From Burkholderia sp. Nafp2/4-1b (GTDB lineage Bacteria; Pseudomonadota; Gammaproteobacteria; Burkholderiales; Burkholderiaceae): a stretch of 64,000 bases of DNA. The notes beneath the pieces are model-generated. The model was not told the DNA's origin and made no database searches. It saw only the letters and a program-made list of their open reading frames with translations. Shown piece by piece: positions 33,922-41,911 of the stretch (position 1 is its first letter; the number at the start of each line of letters is the position of its first letter). The position numbers and the translations under genes are program-made. The DNA lies in assembly GCF_003635165.1 (NCBI RefSeq), contig NZ_ML058619.1, forward strand, positions 62,001 to 126,000, given 5' to 3'.

Positions 33922-35514
33922 TCAATGCCCTCCCGCGCCGCGTGCGGCCTTGGCCGGCGAGAACAGGAACGTCAGCGGAATGCTGAACGCGCAGAACACC
34001 GCGAGGATCGCGAACACGTCGATATACGCGAGGATCGTCGCCTGCGAAATGAACGTCTCGTACAGCCGGCCGGTGGCCGTCTGCAGCGCTGCCGGCGGCG
34101 GCACGCCCGACAGCGCGCCGATCGTGCGCGCATTCTCGTGCAGCGCGTCCTGGAAGTTCTGCGACAGCGGCGACATGTGCGTGGACAGGTGTGCCATCCG
34201 CGCCTGCGTCCGCTCGCGGATCAGCGCGGTCGACACCGAGATACCGATCGAGCCCGCGACGTTGCGGAACATCGTGAACAGCGCCGACGCATCGTCGTTG
34301 AGCCGCTGCGGCACCGTCAGATACGCGAGCGTCGTGATCGGCACGAACATGAAGCCGATCGCGAGCGACTGCGCGCAGCGGATCATCACGAGGTGCTTGT
34401 AGTCGATGTCCGGCACCAGCGTGCGCGAATAGATGAGCGCAAGCGACAGCAGCACGAAGCCGAGCCCGACCAGATAGCGCGTCTGCACGTGCGGCATCAT
34501 CCGGCTCACGAGCGGAATCTCCATCGTGATCAGCAGCGCGCCCGGCGACAGCACGAGACCGGCGAGCGTCGCCGTGTAGCCGAGATGCTGCTGCGCGAGC
34601 TGCGGCACGATCACCGCACTGCCGTACAGCACGGCCGCGAAGGTCGCGATCGTCACGCAGCCGAGCGCGAAGTTGCGATCGCGCAGGCACGACAGGTCGA
34701 CCACCGGTTTCTTCACGCGCAGCAGCCACATCACCGCGCCGACCAGCCCGAGCGCCGACAGCACGGCGAAGACGCGGATGAAGTTCGAGCCGAACCAGTC
34801 CTCGTCCTCGCCGCGATCGAGCATCACCTGCAGGCAACCAAGCCCGATCGCGATCAACCCGATGCCGATGTAGTCGACCGAAATCCCGCGCTCCGCGCCG
34901 CGGCGCCACGGCGGGTCCTCGACCAGTTGCAGCACCGCGAGCACCGTGAGCGCGCCGATCGGCACGTTGAGCAGGAACACCCAGCGCCACGAGAAATGGT
35001 CGGTGATCCAGCCGCCGAGCGTCGGCCCGAGCACCGGCGCGACGACGATCGCGATCGCCGAGATCGAGAACGCGCGGTTGCGCTGCTCGGGCGGAAAGGT
35101 GTCGAGGATGATCGACTGCTGGTTAGGCTGCAGCCCGCCGCCGAACAGCCCTTGCAGCACGCGGAACACGATCAGCTCGCCGAGATTGGTCGCGACGCCG
35201 CACAGGAACGAACACACGGTGAACGCGGCGATGCACAGCACGAAGTAACGCTTGCGGCCGAGCAGGCGCCCGAAGAAGCCGGAGATCGGCAGCACGATGC
35301 CGTTCGCGACGAGGTACGACGTGAGCGTCCAGGTCGCCTCGTCGTAGCTCGCGGACATCGTGCCCGCGATATGCGGCAGCGCGACGTTGACGATCGTCGT
35401 GTCGAGCACCTCCATGAACGCGGCGAGCGTGACGACGATCGCGACGACCCACGGGTTCGCCGCCGGCCGCCACGTGCCGCCGGACGAGCGCGACTGCGCG
35501 GGCGGCCGGTTCAT
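33922..35514 (-). CDS. emrB: DHA2 family multidrug efflux permease (EmrB-like)
   Basis: A 530-residue major-facilitator drug:H+ antiporter with about 14 transmembrane helices. Signatures are VLDTTIVNVALPHIAGTM (motif D1), GRLLGRKRYF (motif A) and APVLGPTLGGWI (motif C). It forms a tripartite pump with the EmrA-like adaptor encoded 90 bp upstream and the NodT-type outer-membrane factor encoded directly downstream. Substrates in this family are hydrophobic drugs, uncouplers, fatty acids or fusaric acid; none can be assigned. With the outer-membrane gene frameshifted, the pump may need another TolC partner. Confidence 0.93.
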   Translation of the reverse strand: MNRPPAQSRSSGGTWRPAANPWVVAIVVTLAAFMEVLDTTIVNVALPHIAGTMSASYDEATWTLTSYLVANGIVLPISGFFGRLLGRKRYFVLCIAAFTVCSFLCGVATNLGELIVFRVLQGLFGGGLQPNQQSIILDTFPPEQRNRAFSISAIAIVVAPVLGPTLGGWITDHFSWRWVFLLNVPIGALTVLAVLQLVEDPPWRRGAERGISVDYIGIGLIAIGLGCLQVMLDRGEDEDWFGSNFIRVFAVLSALGLVGAVMWLLRVKKPVVDLSCLRDRNFALGCVTIATFAAVLYGSAVIVPQLAQQHLGYTATLAGLVLSPGALLITMEIPLVSRMMPHVQTRYLVGLGFVLLSLALIYSRTLVPDIDYKHLVMIRCAQSLAIGFMFVPITTLAYLTVPQRLNDDASALFTMFRNVAGSIGISVSTALIRERTQARMAHLSTHMSPLSQNFQDALHENARTIGALSGVPPPAALQTATGRLYETFISQATILAYIDVFAILAVFCAFSIPLTFLFSPAKAARGAGGH

Positions 35515-35604
35515 CGGCGGCCCTTGCGCGACGTAGCGGGCATGCGGATGTCGGGCATCTGGATCGCTCCGGTGAAAGCGGGCCGCCGCGCGGCGGCCGG
35601 TGGT

Positions 35605-37008
35605 TTATTTCAGATGCACGGTCGGTACGGCCGACAAACCGAGACCGAGCGGCGGATGGTTCGGCAGCGGGCCGTCGAGCATGATCTTCACGGGCACGCG
35701 CTGCACGATCTTCACGAAGTTGCCGGTCGCGTTCTCGGTCGGAAACGCGGAGAAGCGCGCGCCGCTGCCGAGCTGGATGCTGTCGACATGGCCGTGCAGG
35801 TCGAGATCGGGATACGCATCGACCGACACGTCGACGCGATCGCCGATCCGCATCCGTTCGAGTTGCGACTCCTTGAAGTTCGCGGTGATCCACACGCGCG
35901 GCGTGACGACCGAGAAGATCGAGGCGCCCGCCTGCAGGTAGGAGCCGAGCTGCACGTTGCGTCGCGTGACCCAACCGTCGGATGGGGCGAGCAATTCGCA
36001 GTACGACAGGTTGAGATCGGCGGTATCGAGCTGCGCCTGCGCCTGCAGCACCTGCTGGCGGCGCTCCTCGACGGCCGTTTCGGCCTGGCGGATCTGCTGC
36101 GGCACGAGGCTCGCGGTGCGCGCCTGCGCCTGGGCCATCGCGACGTTCGCATCGGCGCTCGCGCGCTGCGCATCGGCCGCGTCGATCGCCTGCTGCGACG
36201 TCGCGCGCGCATCGACCGCGCGCTGCCGCGCCTGCGCGGCGAGCGCCTGCCGGTACGCGGCTTCCGCCGATTCGATCTGCGCGCGCGCCTGCCGGTACTG
36301 CGCCGGATACTGCACGCGCGCGATGTCGAGCTGCACGCGCGACGCATCGAGCTGCGCCTGCGCGAGGCCGAGTTGCGCGCGCGCCGCGTCGACCTGCGCG
36401 CGGTAGTCGCGCGGATCGATCTCGACCAGCACGTCGCCGCGGTGCACGAACGTGTTGTCGTCGACCGCGAGCCGTGTCACGTAACCGGACACGTGCGGCG
36501 CGACGGCCACCGCGTTGCCGTCGGTATACGCGTCGTCGGTGCTTTCCTGGTTGCGCGTCATGAGCCACCACACGAGCCCGGCGATCACCAGCACGAACAG
36601 CACCGCGCCGAGGATGATCAGCGGTTTCTTGCCTGGCCGCTTGCGCCCGCCTTCGCCGTTGTCGCCGTCGCCATCGCCGCCGGTGCGGCCGCCGCGATCG
36701 TCGCGCGGGTGGCCGTCGCCTCCGCCGCCGCCCGGCGCGTCGGTATCGCGGTCGTCATGGCCGCGTGGTCCGGTGCTGCCGCCGGTGCCGCGCTCGGCGC
36801 CGCCGTCGCCGGCGCGCGCACGGATCGCGGGCTGAGCAAAGCCGCTCGCCGCTCCGACGGCAGGCCATGCAGGTTCCGCGTACGGCGCGAAGCTGACGAA
36901 GCCTGCCGGGCGTGCCCGCGTGTCGCGTTGCCCGGGCGTGAGCGCGCGTCGGAGCACGACGTGCAGGCGCTCACGCTGGGACAACGGGAACAGGGTCGCA
37001 TCGGGCAT
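35605..37008 (-). CDS. emrA: EmrA/HlyD-type membrane fusion protein
   Basis: A 467-residue periplasmic adaptor. One membrane helix (LIILGAVLFVLVIAGLVWWL) is followed by TDDAYTDGNAVAVAPHVSGY (first lipoyl half), a long alpha-hairpin rich in Ala/Gln (about residues 215-350), the second lipoyl half LAPSDGWVTRRNVQLGSYL and the beta-barrel VWITANFKESQLERMRIGD. Before the helix is an unusual cytoplasmic tail of about 115 residues including a Gly/Asp/Arg-rich run. The ATG at 37008 has GGAG 9 nt upstream; a longer frame to 37167 is less likely. Confidence 0.9.
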   Translation of the reverse strand: MPDATLFPLSQRERLHVVLRRALTPGQRDTRARPAGFVSFAPYAEPAWPAVGAASGFAQPAIRARAGDGGAERGTGGSTGPRGHDDRDTDAPGGGGGDGHPRDDRGGRTGGDGDGDNGEGGRKRPGKKPLIILGAVLFVLVIAGLVWWLMTRNQESTDDAYTDGNAVAVAPHVSGYVTRLAVDDNTFVHRGDVLVEIDPRDYRAQVDAARAQLGLAQAQLDASRVQLDIARVQYPAQYRQARAQIESAEAAYRQALAAQARQRAVDARATSQQAIDAADAQRASADANVAMAQAQARTASLVPQQIRQAETAVEERRQQVLQAQAQLDTADLNLSYCELLAPSDGWVTRRNVQLGSYLQAGASIFSVVTPRVWITANFKESQLERMRIGDRVDVSVDAYPDLDLHGHVDSIQLGSGARFSAFPTENATGNFVKIVQRVPVKIMLDGPLPNHPPLGLGLSAVPTVHLK

Positions 37009-37242
37009 CAAGGATCGCTCCAGGCAGGGGCCGCGTGCGCGATTGCACGCGCCGGCCTCAGCCGCTCGAGCAAGCAAACGGCGCACCCGGCGGGCGCGTC
37101 GTAGCATGAAGCGCCTGCCGATGGCGGCGGCACGCGCGATGCGTTGTGGATGCGCTCCGCCCATCACGACATGGACACGTGCCCGACGACACGCTCGACT
37201 TCACTCGACACCGATTCGCAAGGATGCCCGCGATCCGCGGCA

Positions 37243-37266
37243 GAAATGACAACGCGTTGAAAAATC
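37243..37266. promoter_or_regulatory. Palindrome-centred motif upstream of Mn catalase
   Basis: GAAATGACAA-CGCG-TTGAAAAATC contains the perfect palindrome CAACGCGTTG. A near copy, differing only in the four central bases and still palindromic, is at 40293-40316. It sits in the 450-bp gap 37009-37458 between emrA and the Mn catalase gene, 193 bp before the catalase ATG. Either strand could be the functional one. No gene is supported elsewhere in the gap. Confidence 0.45.
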
Positions 37267-37458
37267 GCGGGCGAACGCGTCGGCTGCGGCATGACCGATG
37301 CGCGGCCGCGCTGCGTCGGCCCATGCACGCGGCCGACGACCCGCCGCGCGTCGCGCGATCCGCGTGGCGCAGCCGTATCGCCCCGGCGCCATCACTATGG
37401 GCGCGCCCCGTGCTCACCCGCCGTCGCAGTTGGCGTCCACTTCTTCAACGGAGGTTTC

Positions 37459-38370
37459 ATGTTCAACCACAACACACGGCTTCAGTACACGGTACGCGTC
37501 GCCGCGCCGAACCCCGGCCTCGCGAACCTGCTGCTCGAGCAGTTCGGCGGCCCGCAGGGCGAGCTCGCCGCCGCGATGCGCTATTTCACGCAGGCGATCA
37601 CCGAAGAGGATCCCGGCCGCAAGGACATGCTGCTCGACATCGCGACCGAGGAACTGAGCCACCTCGAAGTGATCGGCTCGATGGCCGCGATGCTGAACCG
37701 CGGCGCGAAGGGCGAACTGGCCGAAGCGGTCGACGAACAGGCCGAGCTGTACCGCAAGCTGCACGGCGCGGGCAACGACAGCCACGTCACGCAGGTGCTG
37801 TACGGCGCCGGTGCGCCGCTCACGAATTCGGGCGGCGTGCCGTGGTCGGCCGCGTATATCGACACGATCGGCGAACCGACGGCCGACCTGCGCTCGAACA
37901 TCGCCGCCGAAGCGCGCGCGAAAATCATCTACGAGCGGTTGATCAACGTGTCCGACGATCCGGGCGTGCGCGACGCGCTGGGCTTCCTGATGACGCGCGA
38001 GGTATCGCACCAGATGTCGTTCGAGAAGGCGCTGTACGCGATCACCGCGAACTTCCCGCCGGGCAAGCTGCCGCCGCTCGAGCCGTACGATCGCGTGTAT
38101 TTCCGGATGCAGGAAGGCGAACCGATGCCCGGCCCGTGGAATCGCGGCGATTCGCTGTCGCTGCGGCGCGGCGAGCCGGCGGTCGACGGCGGCGACGGCG
38201 CCGCGAAGGGCGCGGTCGAGCCGCAGCAATCGCAGGCGCTCGAAGCGATGACGCGGCGCCTCGCGTCCGATCCGCAATGCGATCCGGTCACGGGTGCCGA
38301 GCTGGGCGCAGGCGCGCCGCGCGACAGTACCGCCCGCGCGCCGGGCACCGCGCCGCCCGCGAAGCCCTGA
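37459..38370 (+). CDS. Manganese catalase
   Basis: A 303-residue di-manganese catalase that dismutates H2O2 to water and oxygen in the cytoplasm. The ferritin-like four-helix core carries the metal ligands in EEDPGRKDMLLDIATEELSH (Glu and the ELSHLE helix) and in REVSHQMSFEKAL. GGPQGELAAAMRYFTQAI is the family start. The C-terminal 60 residues are a low-complexity tail. A GGAGG site lies 6 nt before the ATG. Such catalases in Burkholderia and Pseudomonas are usually stationary-phase induced, which fits the stress-type neighbours. Confidence 0.93.
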   Translation: MFNHNTRLQYTVRVAAPNPGLANLLLEQFGGPQGELAAAMRYFTQAITEEDPGRKDMLLDIATEELSHLEVIGSMAAMLNRGAKGELAEAVDEQAELYRKLHGAGNDSHVTQVLYGAGAPLTNSGGVPWSAAYIDTIGEPTADLRSNIAAEARAKIIYERLINVSDDPGVRDALGFLMTREVSHQMSFEKALYAITANFPPGKLPPLEPYDRVYFRMQEGEPMPGPWNRGDSLSLRRGEPAVDGGDGAAKGAVEPQQSQALEAMTRRLASDPQCDPVTGAELGAGAPRDSTARAPGTAPPAKP

Positions 38371-38597
38371 GCGCCACCGCACCGGCCGCCGCGCGGCGCG
38401 CACCGAATGCGCCGGGTGCGCCGCGGCTCGCCGAAGGGCCGGCACCGGTGCCGGCGCAGCCCGACAAAGCTGCCGATGCGGCAGCGCGCATGGCTGCGCG
38501 GCGCGGTGTCCGGGCGGCCGGCCGGCTACGGCCCGCGCGGGCACACCGGTTGCTGCATGTCGTCATGGACCTCCCTCTTCTCCGCCGCTCACCGGGC

Positions 38598-39074
38598 ATG
38601 ACACTCCCCGACCCGTCCGACTTCCCCGTGCGCGCAGTACCGCTGGCGCCGCTGGCCAAGGAACGCGCGACGATCGTCTGCCATCGGAACAATCGCGTGC
38701 TGCTGGTTGCACGCCGCCCGTCGGCGCGCTGGACGCTGCCCGGCGGCGTGATCCGGCGCGGCGAGTCGGCGCTCGACGCCGCGCATCGCGAACTGCAGGA
38801 GGAAACCGGGCTCGTCGATCTCGAGCTCGCGTATTTCTTCTACGTGGACGGCAGCGTGAAGCGTCATCACGTGTTCGTCGCGATGCTGCCGCCCGGCCGG
38901 CAGGCGTGCCCGGGCCGCGAGATCGCGCTGTGCCGCTGGGTCCATCTCGACGCGGTACCGCGCTGGCCGGCGAGCGCGCCGACGCAGCGCATCGTGCAGA
39001 CGATCGCGAGCCTGATCCGCGCGCAGGACACGCCCGCGGCCGATAGCGTCACGCGTCCGTCGGCTTCCCGCTGA
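38598..39074 (+). CDS. Nudix hydrolase
   Basis: A 158-residue Nudix pyrophosphohydrolase. The Nudix box GGVIRRGESALDAAHRELQE followed by ETGL fits Gx5Ex7REUxEExGU exactly. The N-terminal strand contains ATIVCHRNNRVLLVARRPSA. An alternative ATG 33 bp upstream (38565) is possible; neither has a good ribosome site. The 227-bp gap from the catalase gene shows only GC-rich sequence without a clear promoter. The gene overlaps the convergent DUF1641 gene by 26 bp. The nucleotide substrate is unknown. Confidence 0.88.
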   Translation: MTLPDPSDFPVRAVPLAPLAKERATIVCHRNNRVLLVARRPSARWTLPGGVIRRGESALDAAHRELQEETGLVDLELAYFFYVDGSVKRHHVFVAMLPPGRQACPGREIALCRWVHLDAVPRWPASAPTQRIVQTIASLIRAQDTPAADSVTRPSASR

Positions 39075-39531
39075 GCGTCGTGATCCGCTTCTCCGGTTCA
39101 CGTGCAAGGCCCTGGGCAAACACCTTCAACCCTTCGAGCAGCGGCGTCAGCGCATCCCACAGCGCTTCGTCGTGCAGCAACCGGTACACGCCGCGCACGC
39201 CGGGCGCGGCGTGCTCGTGCTCGGACGGCTGCCACGCGCCGACGTGACGCAACGCGTCGGCGGCCGCGAACATCGTCTTGCCGAACTGCTCGGGCGGGAT
39301 GCTCGACAGCGCCATCACGAGCATCGCGAGGTTCTGCACGCCGGTTTGCGTGCCGGGTTTGTCGAGCGCACCGACCAGCACCTCCGCGATGCGGGCGTTC
39401 GCGCTCACCACATCGTTCGCGAAGCGCAGGAAGCCGTGCCGGTGCAGGCTGCCGAGCAGGCGTTCGAGCGCGTCGTGCGCATCGGGCTCCGTCTGGGGAG
39501 GCGTCACATCATGGGGCAGGCGTTCGGCCAT
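39049..39531 (-). CDS. DUF1641 family protein
   Basis: A 160-residue helical protein with the DUF1641 core (ALERLLGSLHRHGFLRFAND, NLAMLVMALSSIPPEQFGKT, GVRGVYRLLHDEALWDALTP). Relatives such as YrhD lie next to formate dehydrogenase genes, but no dehydrogenase of that type is present here. The start at MAERLPHDVTPPQT has GGAGAA upstream; a longer frame to 39768 is implausible. The role is unknown. Confidence 0.85.
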   Translation of the reverse strand: MAERLPHDVTPPQTEPDAHDALERLLGSLHRHGFLRFANDVVSANARIAEVLVGALDKPGTQTGVQNLAMLVMALSSIPPEQFGKTMFAAADALRHVGAWQPSEHEHAAPGVRGVYRLLHDEALWDALTPLLEGLKVFAQGLAREPEKRITTLSGKPTDA

Positions 39532-39661
39532 CAGCTTTTCTCCGGATGGGGCGCCGCGTCGGGCGGCGCAACGTAGTCGGGCCGCGACCATTTGGCCGCG
39601 CCGTCGCGTGGCGCAGCCGCGCGCGGCCGCACCGCCGCGCGGCCGCGTCCGTCGCGCCTCG

Positions 39662-40144
39662 TCAGTGCATCGCGCCGCCGGGCGGCGCCTTGTATTCGCT
39701 GCGGGCGCCCATCGCGTCCTCGACGGTCTGTACGCCGTGCAACGCGGCCACGCCATCGACGACGGCATGCCGTTCCGCTTCGTCGACCTGCCCGCTCAAG
39801 CGCACGTGCCCATGCTCGACGCTCACTTCGACGTCGCGCGGACGAGCGACCAGGTGGCCCAGCGCGGACCGGACGCGTTCGGTGACCTGCTCGTCGTCCG
39901 CGTCGCCGGCGAGCCAGTCGGCACGCAGCCCCGCGATCTTGCCGCGCGCGTGGTCGGCCGCACGCTTGGCCTGCGTGGTCGCGTAGTCCACCACGCCATG
40001 CTGGCCGGCGACGGCCTTGTCGCGCACATACGCGCGGCGCCGCTTGCCCGACGCCGGATCGAGGAAATACATCGCCGCCGCGCCGCACGCGATGGCCACC
40101 GCCAGATTCAACAGCGGGTTGTTCGAACGAGTTCTGGAAGTCAT
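39662..40144 (-). CDS. BON-domain protein
   Basis: A 160-residue protein. The N-terminus has a hydrophobic segment (PLLNLAVAIACGAAAMYFLD) followed by PASGKRRRAYVRDK, which is characteristic of YtxH-like or BON stress proteins. A C-terminal BON domain (VTERVRSALGHLVARPRDVE, VRLSGQVDEAERHAVVDGVA) binds phospholipid or associates with membranes. It is probably anchored in the inner membrane. It lies 130 bp upstream of the DUF1641 gene on the same strand and 149 bp from the motif at 40293. Confidence 0.85.
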   Translation of the reverse strand: MTSRTRSNNPLLNLAVAIACGAAAMYFLDPASGKRRRAYVRDKAVAGQHGVVDYATTQAKRAADHARGKIAGLRADWLAGDADDEQVTERVRSALGHLVARPRDVEVSVEHGHVRLSGQVDEAERHAVVDGVAALHGVQTVEDAMGARSEYKAPPGGAMH

Positions 40145-40292
40145 GTCAGCACCGTAGTCGATACCCGGAACCGCCGGGCTTCGTCATGATGGACAGCATG
40201 TGCCGTTCCCCGTCCGCGCGATCCGGCGGCCGCGGCACGCGGCGCGGCGCTGCGGACGGCGGGCTGACTGCCTCGTCCGCAACGGCGCGACC

Positions 40293-40316
40293 GAAATGAC
40301 AAGCGCTTGAAAAATC
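40293..40316. promoter_or_regulatory. Second copy of the palindrome-centred motif
   Basis: GAAATGACAA-GCGC-TTGAAAAATC, with the perfect palindrome CAAGCGCTTG, lies 149 bp upstream of the BON-domain gene start, in the 425-bp gap 40145-40569. Twenty of 24 positions match the copy at 37243-37266, and the four differing bases keep the symmetry. The gap shows no supported gene. Confidence 0.45.
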
Positions 40317-40569
40317 CGCGATTCGCGCGCGGCGCACGGCGCGGATGAAAGGGGGCACCACGTGCGTCATGGGCGCGGCCGGTCGCGAATGAATCGCTCG
40401 GGGTTCGGCCAGCGTGCGCTCAAGGCTGAACGACGGCGGACGGCACGCGCATCGGTCGCGAGCCATGTTCCGCCGGATCGGCCCGTCGGCCCGCGCAGCC
40501 ACCGGCAACCGGCCCGTGATCCGCCGGCCGCCCACGCCCCTGCCAGCCCGGCCGGCCATGCCGCCGCGC

Positions 40570-41310
40570 TCACTGCGGCGCGTGCGTATCCTCGTCGTCG
40601 GGAAAAAAGCGGCTGACCGTTAGTTGCGCAATGCCGTCGAGGTCGGGGAAGATCGTGCCGACGCTCACGCCAACGCCGGCCAGTTCGCGGCGAATCGCGC
40701 CAAAGCGCGCGCCGGGCACGACGATGCGCGTGAGTCGCCCGGCCAGGTCGGGGTCCTCGTCGAGCGGCGTGAAACGCCGCGCGCCGGTGTCGTAGCGATG
40801 GATCGTGAACCAGCCGTCCTGCGCGGTGATCCGCGGCATCACGTGACGCGGACGAAACACCTTGGTGCGCGTCACCTCCAGCGGCGCGCGCCGCTCGGCC
40901 GCGGTCGCGATGTCGTCGGCGTCGTGCGACAGGCACCACACCACGCCGTCGTCGCCGGTGCCGTTCGCGTTCCTGACCGCGAACCACAGCGCAGCCAGCG
41001 CATTGCCGGACCAGTCGAGCAGCCGCGTGTGCATCCCGTGCTGCTGCGCGAGCGCGAGCCAGTCGCACGGATCGAGGTTCGGCGCCGGGTCGAGATGCGG
41101 CAGCGCGCGCCGCGTGAACTCGTCGAGCATCCGCGCTTCCACGTCGGGCGATGCGCATTGCCGCGCGATGCTCGGCACGAGCGGCCAGCCGACGTTGCAT
41201 TGCCCGCGAAACAGCCGCAACGCGGCCGCGCGCTGCCCCGCGCCGATCGCGCGCATGTAATCGGCGACGCTGTCGATCGACTCGGCCGTCACGCCGCGTT
41301 CACGTTTCAT
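40570..41310 (-). CDS. FRG domain-containing protein
   Basis: A 246-residue protein with the FRG signature LRLFRGQCNVGWPLVPSIAR at residues about 32-51. It is followed by WLALAQQHGMHTRLLDWSGN and ALAALWFAV, the other conserved blocks of the domain. FRG domains occur in many bacterial and phage-linked proteins; their biochemical activity is not established. A GGAGGAGG site lies just before the ATG at 41310. Three 11-bp tandem repeats lie 83 bp upstream. No toxin, nuclease or defence partner is adjacent. Confidence 0.88.
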   Translation of the reverse strand: MKRERGVTAESIDSVADYMRAIGAGQRAAALRLFRGQCNVGWPLVPSIARQCASPDVEARMLDEFTRRALPHLDPAPNLDPCDWLALAQQHGMHTRLLDWSGNALAALWFAVRNANGTGDDGVVWCLSHDADDIATAAERRAPLEVTRTKVFRPRHVMPRITAQDGWFTIHRYDTGARRFTPLDEDPDLAGRLTRIVVPGARFGAIRRELAGVGVSVGTIFPDLDGIAQLTVSRFFPDDEDTHAPQ

Positions 41311-41392
41311 TGTTCCTCCTCCTTCCCGACACGACACCCATCCAGAACGACACCGAGCAGCAAGCTGCGATACCGCATCGGCACGCGGCGGC

Positions 41393-41425
41393 GATCGGTA
41401 ACCGATCAGTAATCGATCAGTAACC
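41393..41425. repeat. Three 11-bp tandem repeats upstream of the FRG gene
   Basis: GATCGGTAACC, GATCAGTAATC and GATCAGTAACC follow one another without spacers. An 11-bp period is one helical turn, so a protein could bind all copies on the same DNA face. They lie between the FRG gene start and the end of the DUF305 gene. Confidence 0.7.
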
Positions 41426-41458
41426 GGCAATCGCCGCCGCACGATGAGCGGGTCCGGC

Positions 41459-41851
41459 TCAGGGCGTCGCGCCGTGCTCCTTCTGCCAGCGCTCCATCAG
41501 CGCGATCTCGTCGCGCTGCGCGGCGATGATCCGGGTCGCGAGCTGCCGCAGCGTCGGGTCCTTGCCGTACTTCATCTCGACCTGCGCCATGTCGATCGCG
41601 CCCTGGTGATGCGGCGCCATGTGCGACACGAAATCGCGATCGGCGTCGCCGGTGTAAGGCGCGCTTTCCATCGCATCCATCATCCGGCGATCGGCGCGCT
41701 TGTACGCTTGCGTCGACGTGTCGGGCACGGTTGCGTGATCGGGCGGGCGCAACTGCGCCCACACTGGCGACGAGACGGCGGCGGTACTCAGCAATGCGCA
41801 TGCGGCGCAATACCGGGCCGCGCGCGCCGTGCGGCGGTTGAAAACAGGCAT
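41459..41851 (-). CDS. DUF305 family exported protein
   Basis: A 130-residue protein with a signal peptide (ARYCAACALLSTAAVSSPVWA) and a DUF305 ferritin-like helical domain: FVSHMAPHHQGAIDMAQVEM and TRIIAAQRDEIALMERWQ. The MxxHHQGAIDM motif is diagnostic and provides putative metal ligands. These periplasmic proteins are often linked to copper or metal stress. It lies just downstream of the GMC operon on the same strand, 60 bp from the GMC stop. Confidence 0.88.
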   Translation of the reverse strand: MPVFNRRTARAARYCAACALLSTAAVSSPVWAQLRPPDHATVPDTSTQAYKRADRRMMDAMESAPYTGDADRDFVSHMAPHHQGAIDMAQVEMKYGKDPTLRQLATRIIAAQRDEIALMERWQKEHGATP

Positions 41852-41911
41852 GTCGTCACTCCTCGAGGTTGATTGGCAGGTGCGCGGCGCACGCGACGCA
41901 ACGAGCGCCGC

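Noticed and set aside
33925..37104. A 1,059-codon open frame on the plus strand opposite emrA/emrB
   Set aside because: Antisense shadow of two clear efflux genes; composition is Arg/Glu/His-rich without any motif.
37459..39531. Linking DUF1641 to a formate dehydrogenase
   Set aside because: No formate dehydrogenase gene is in the window, so the usual context is missing.
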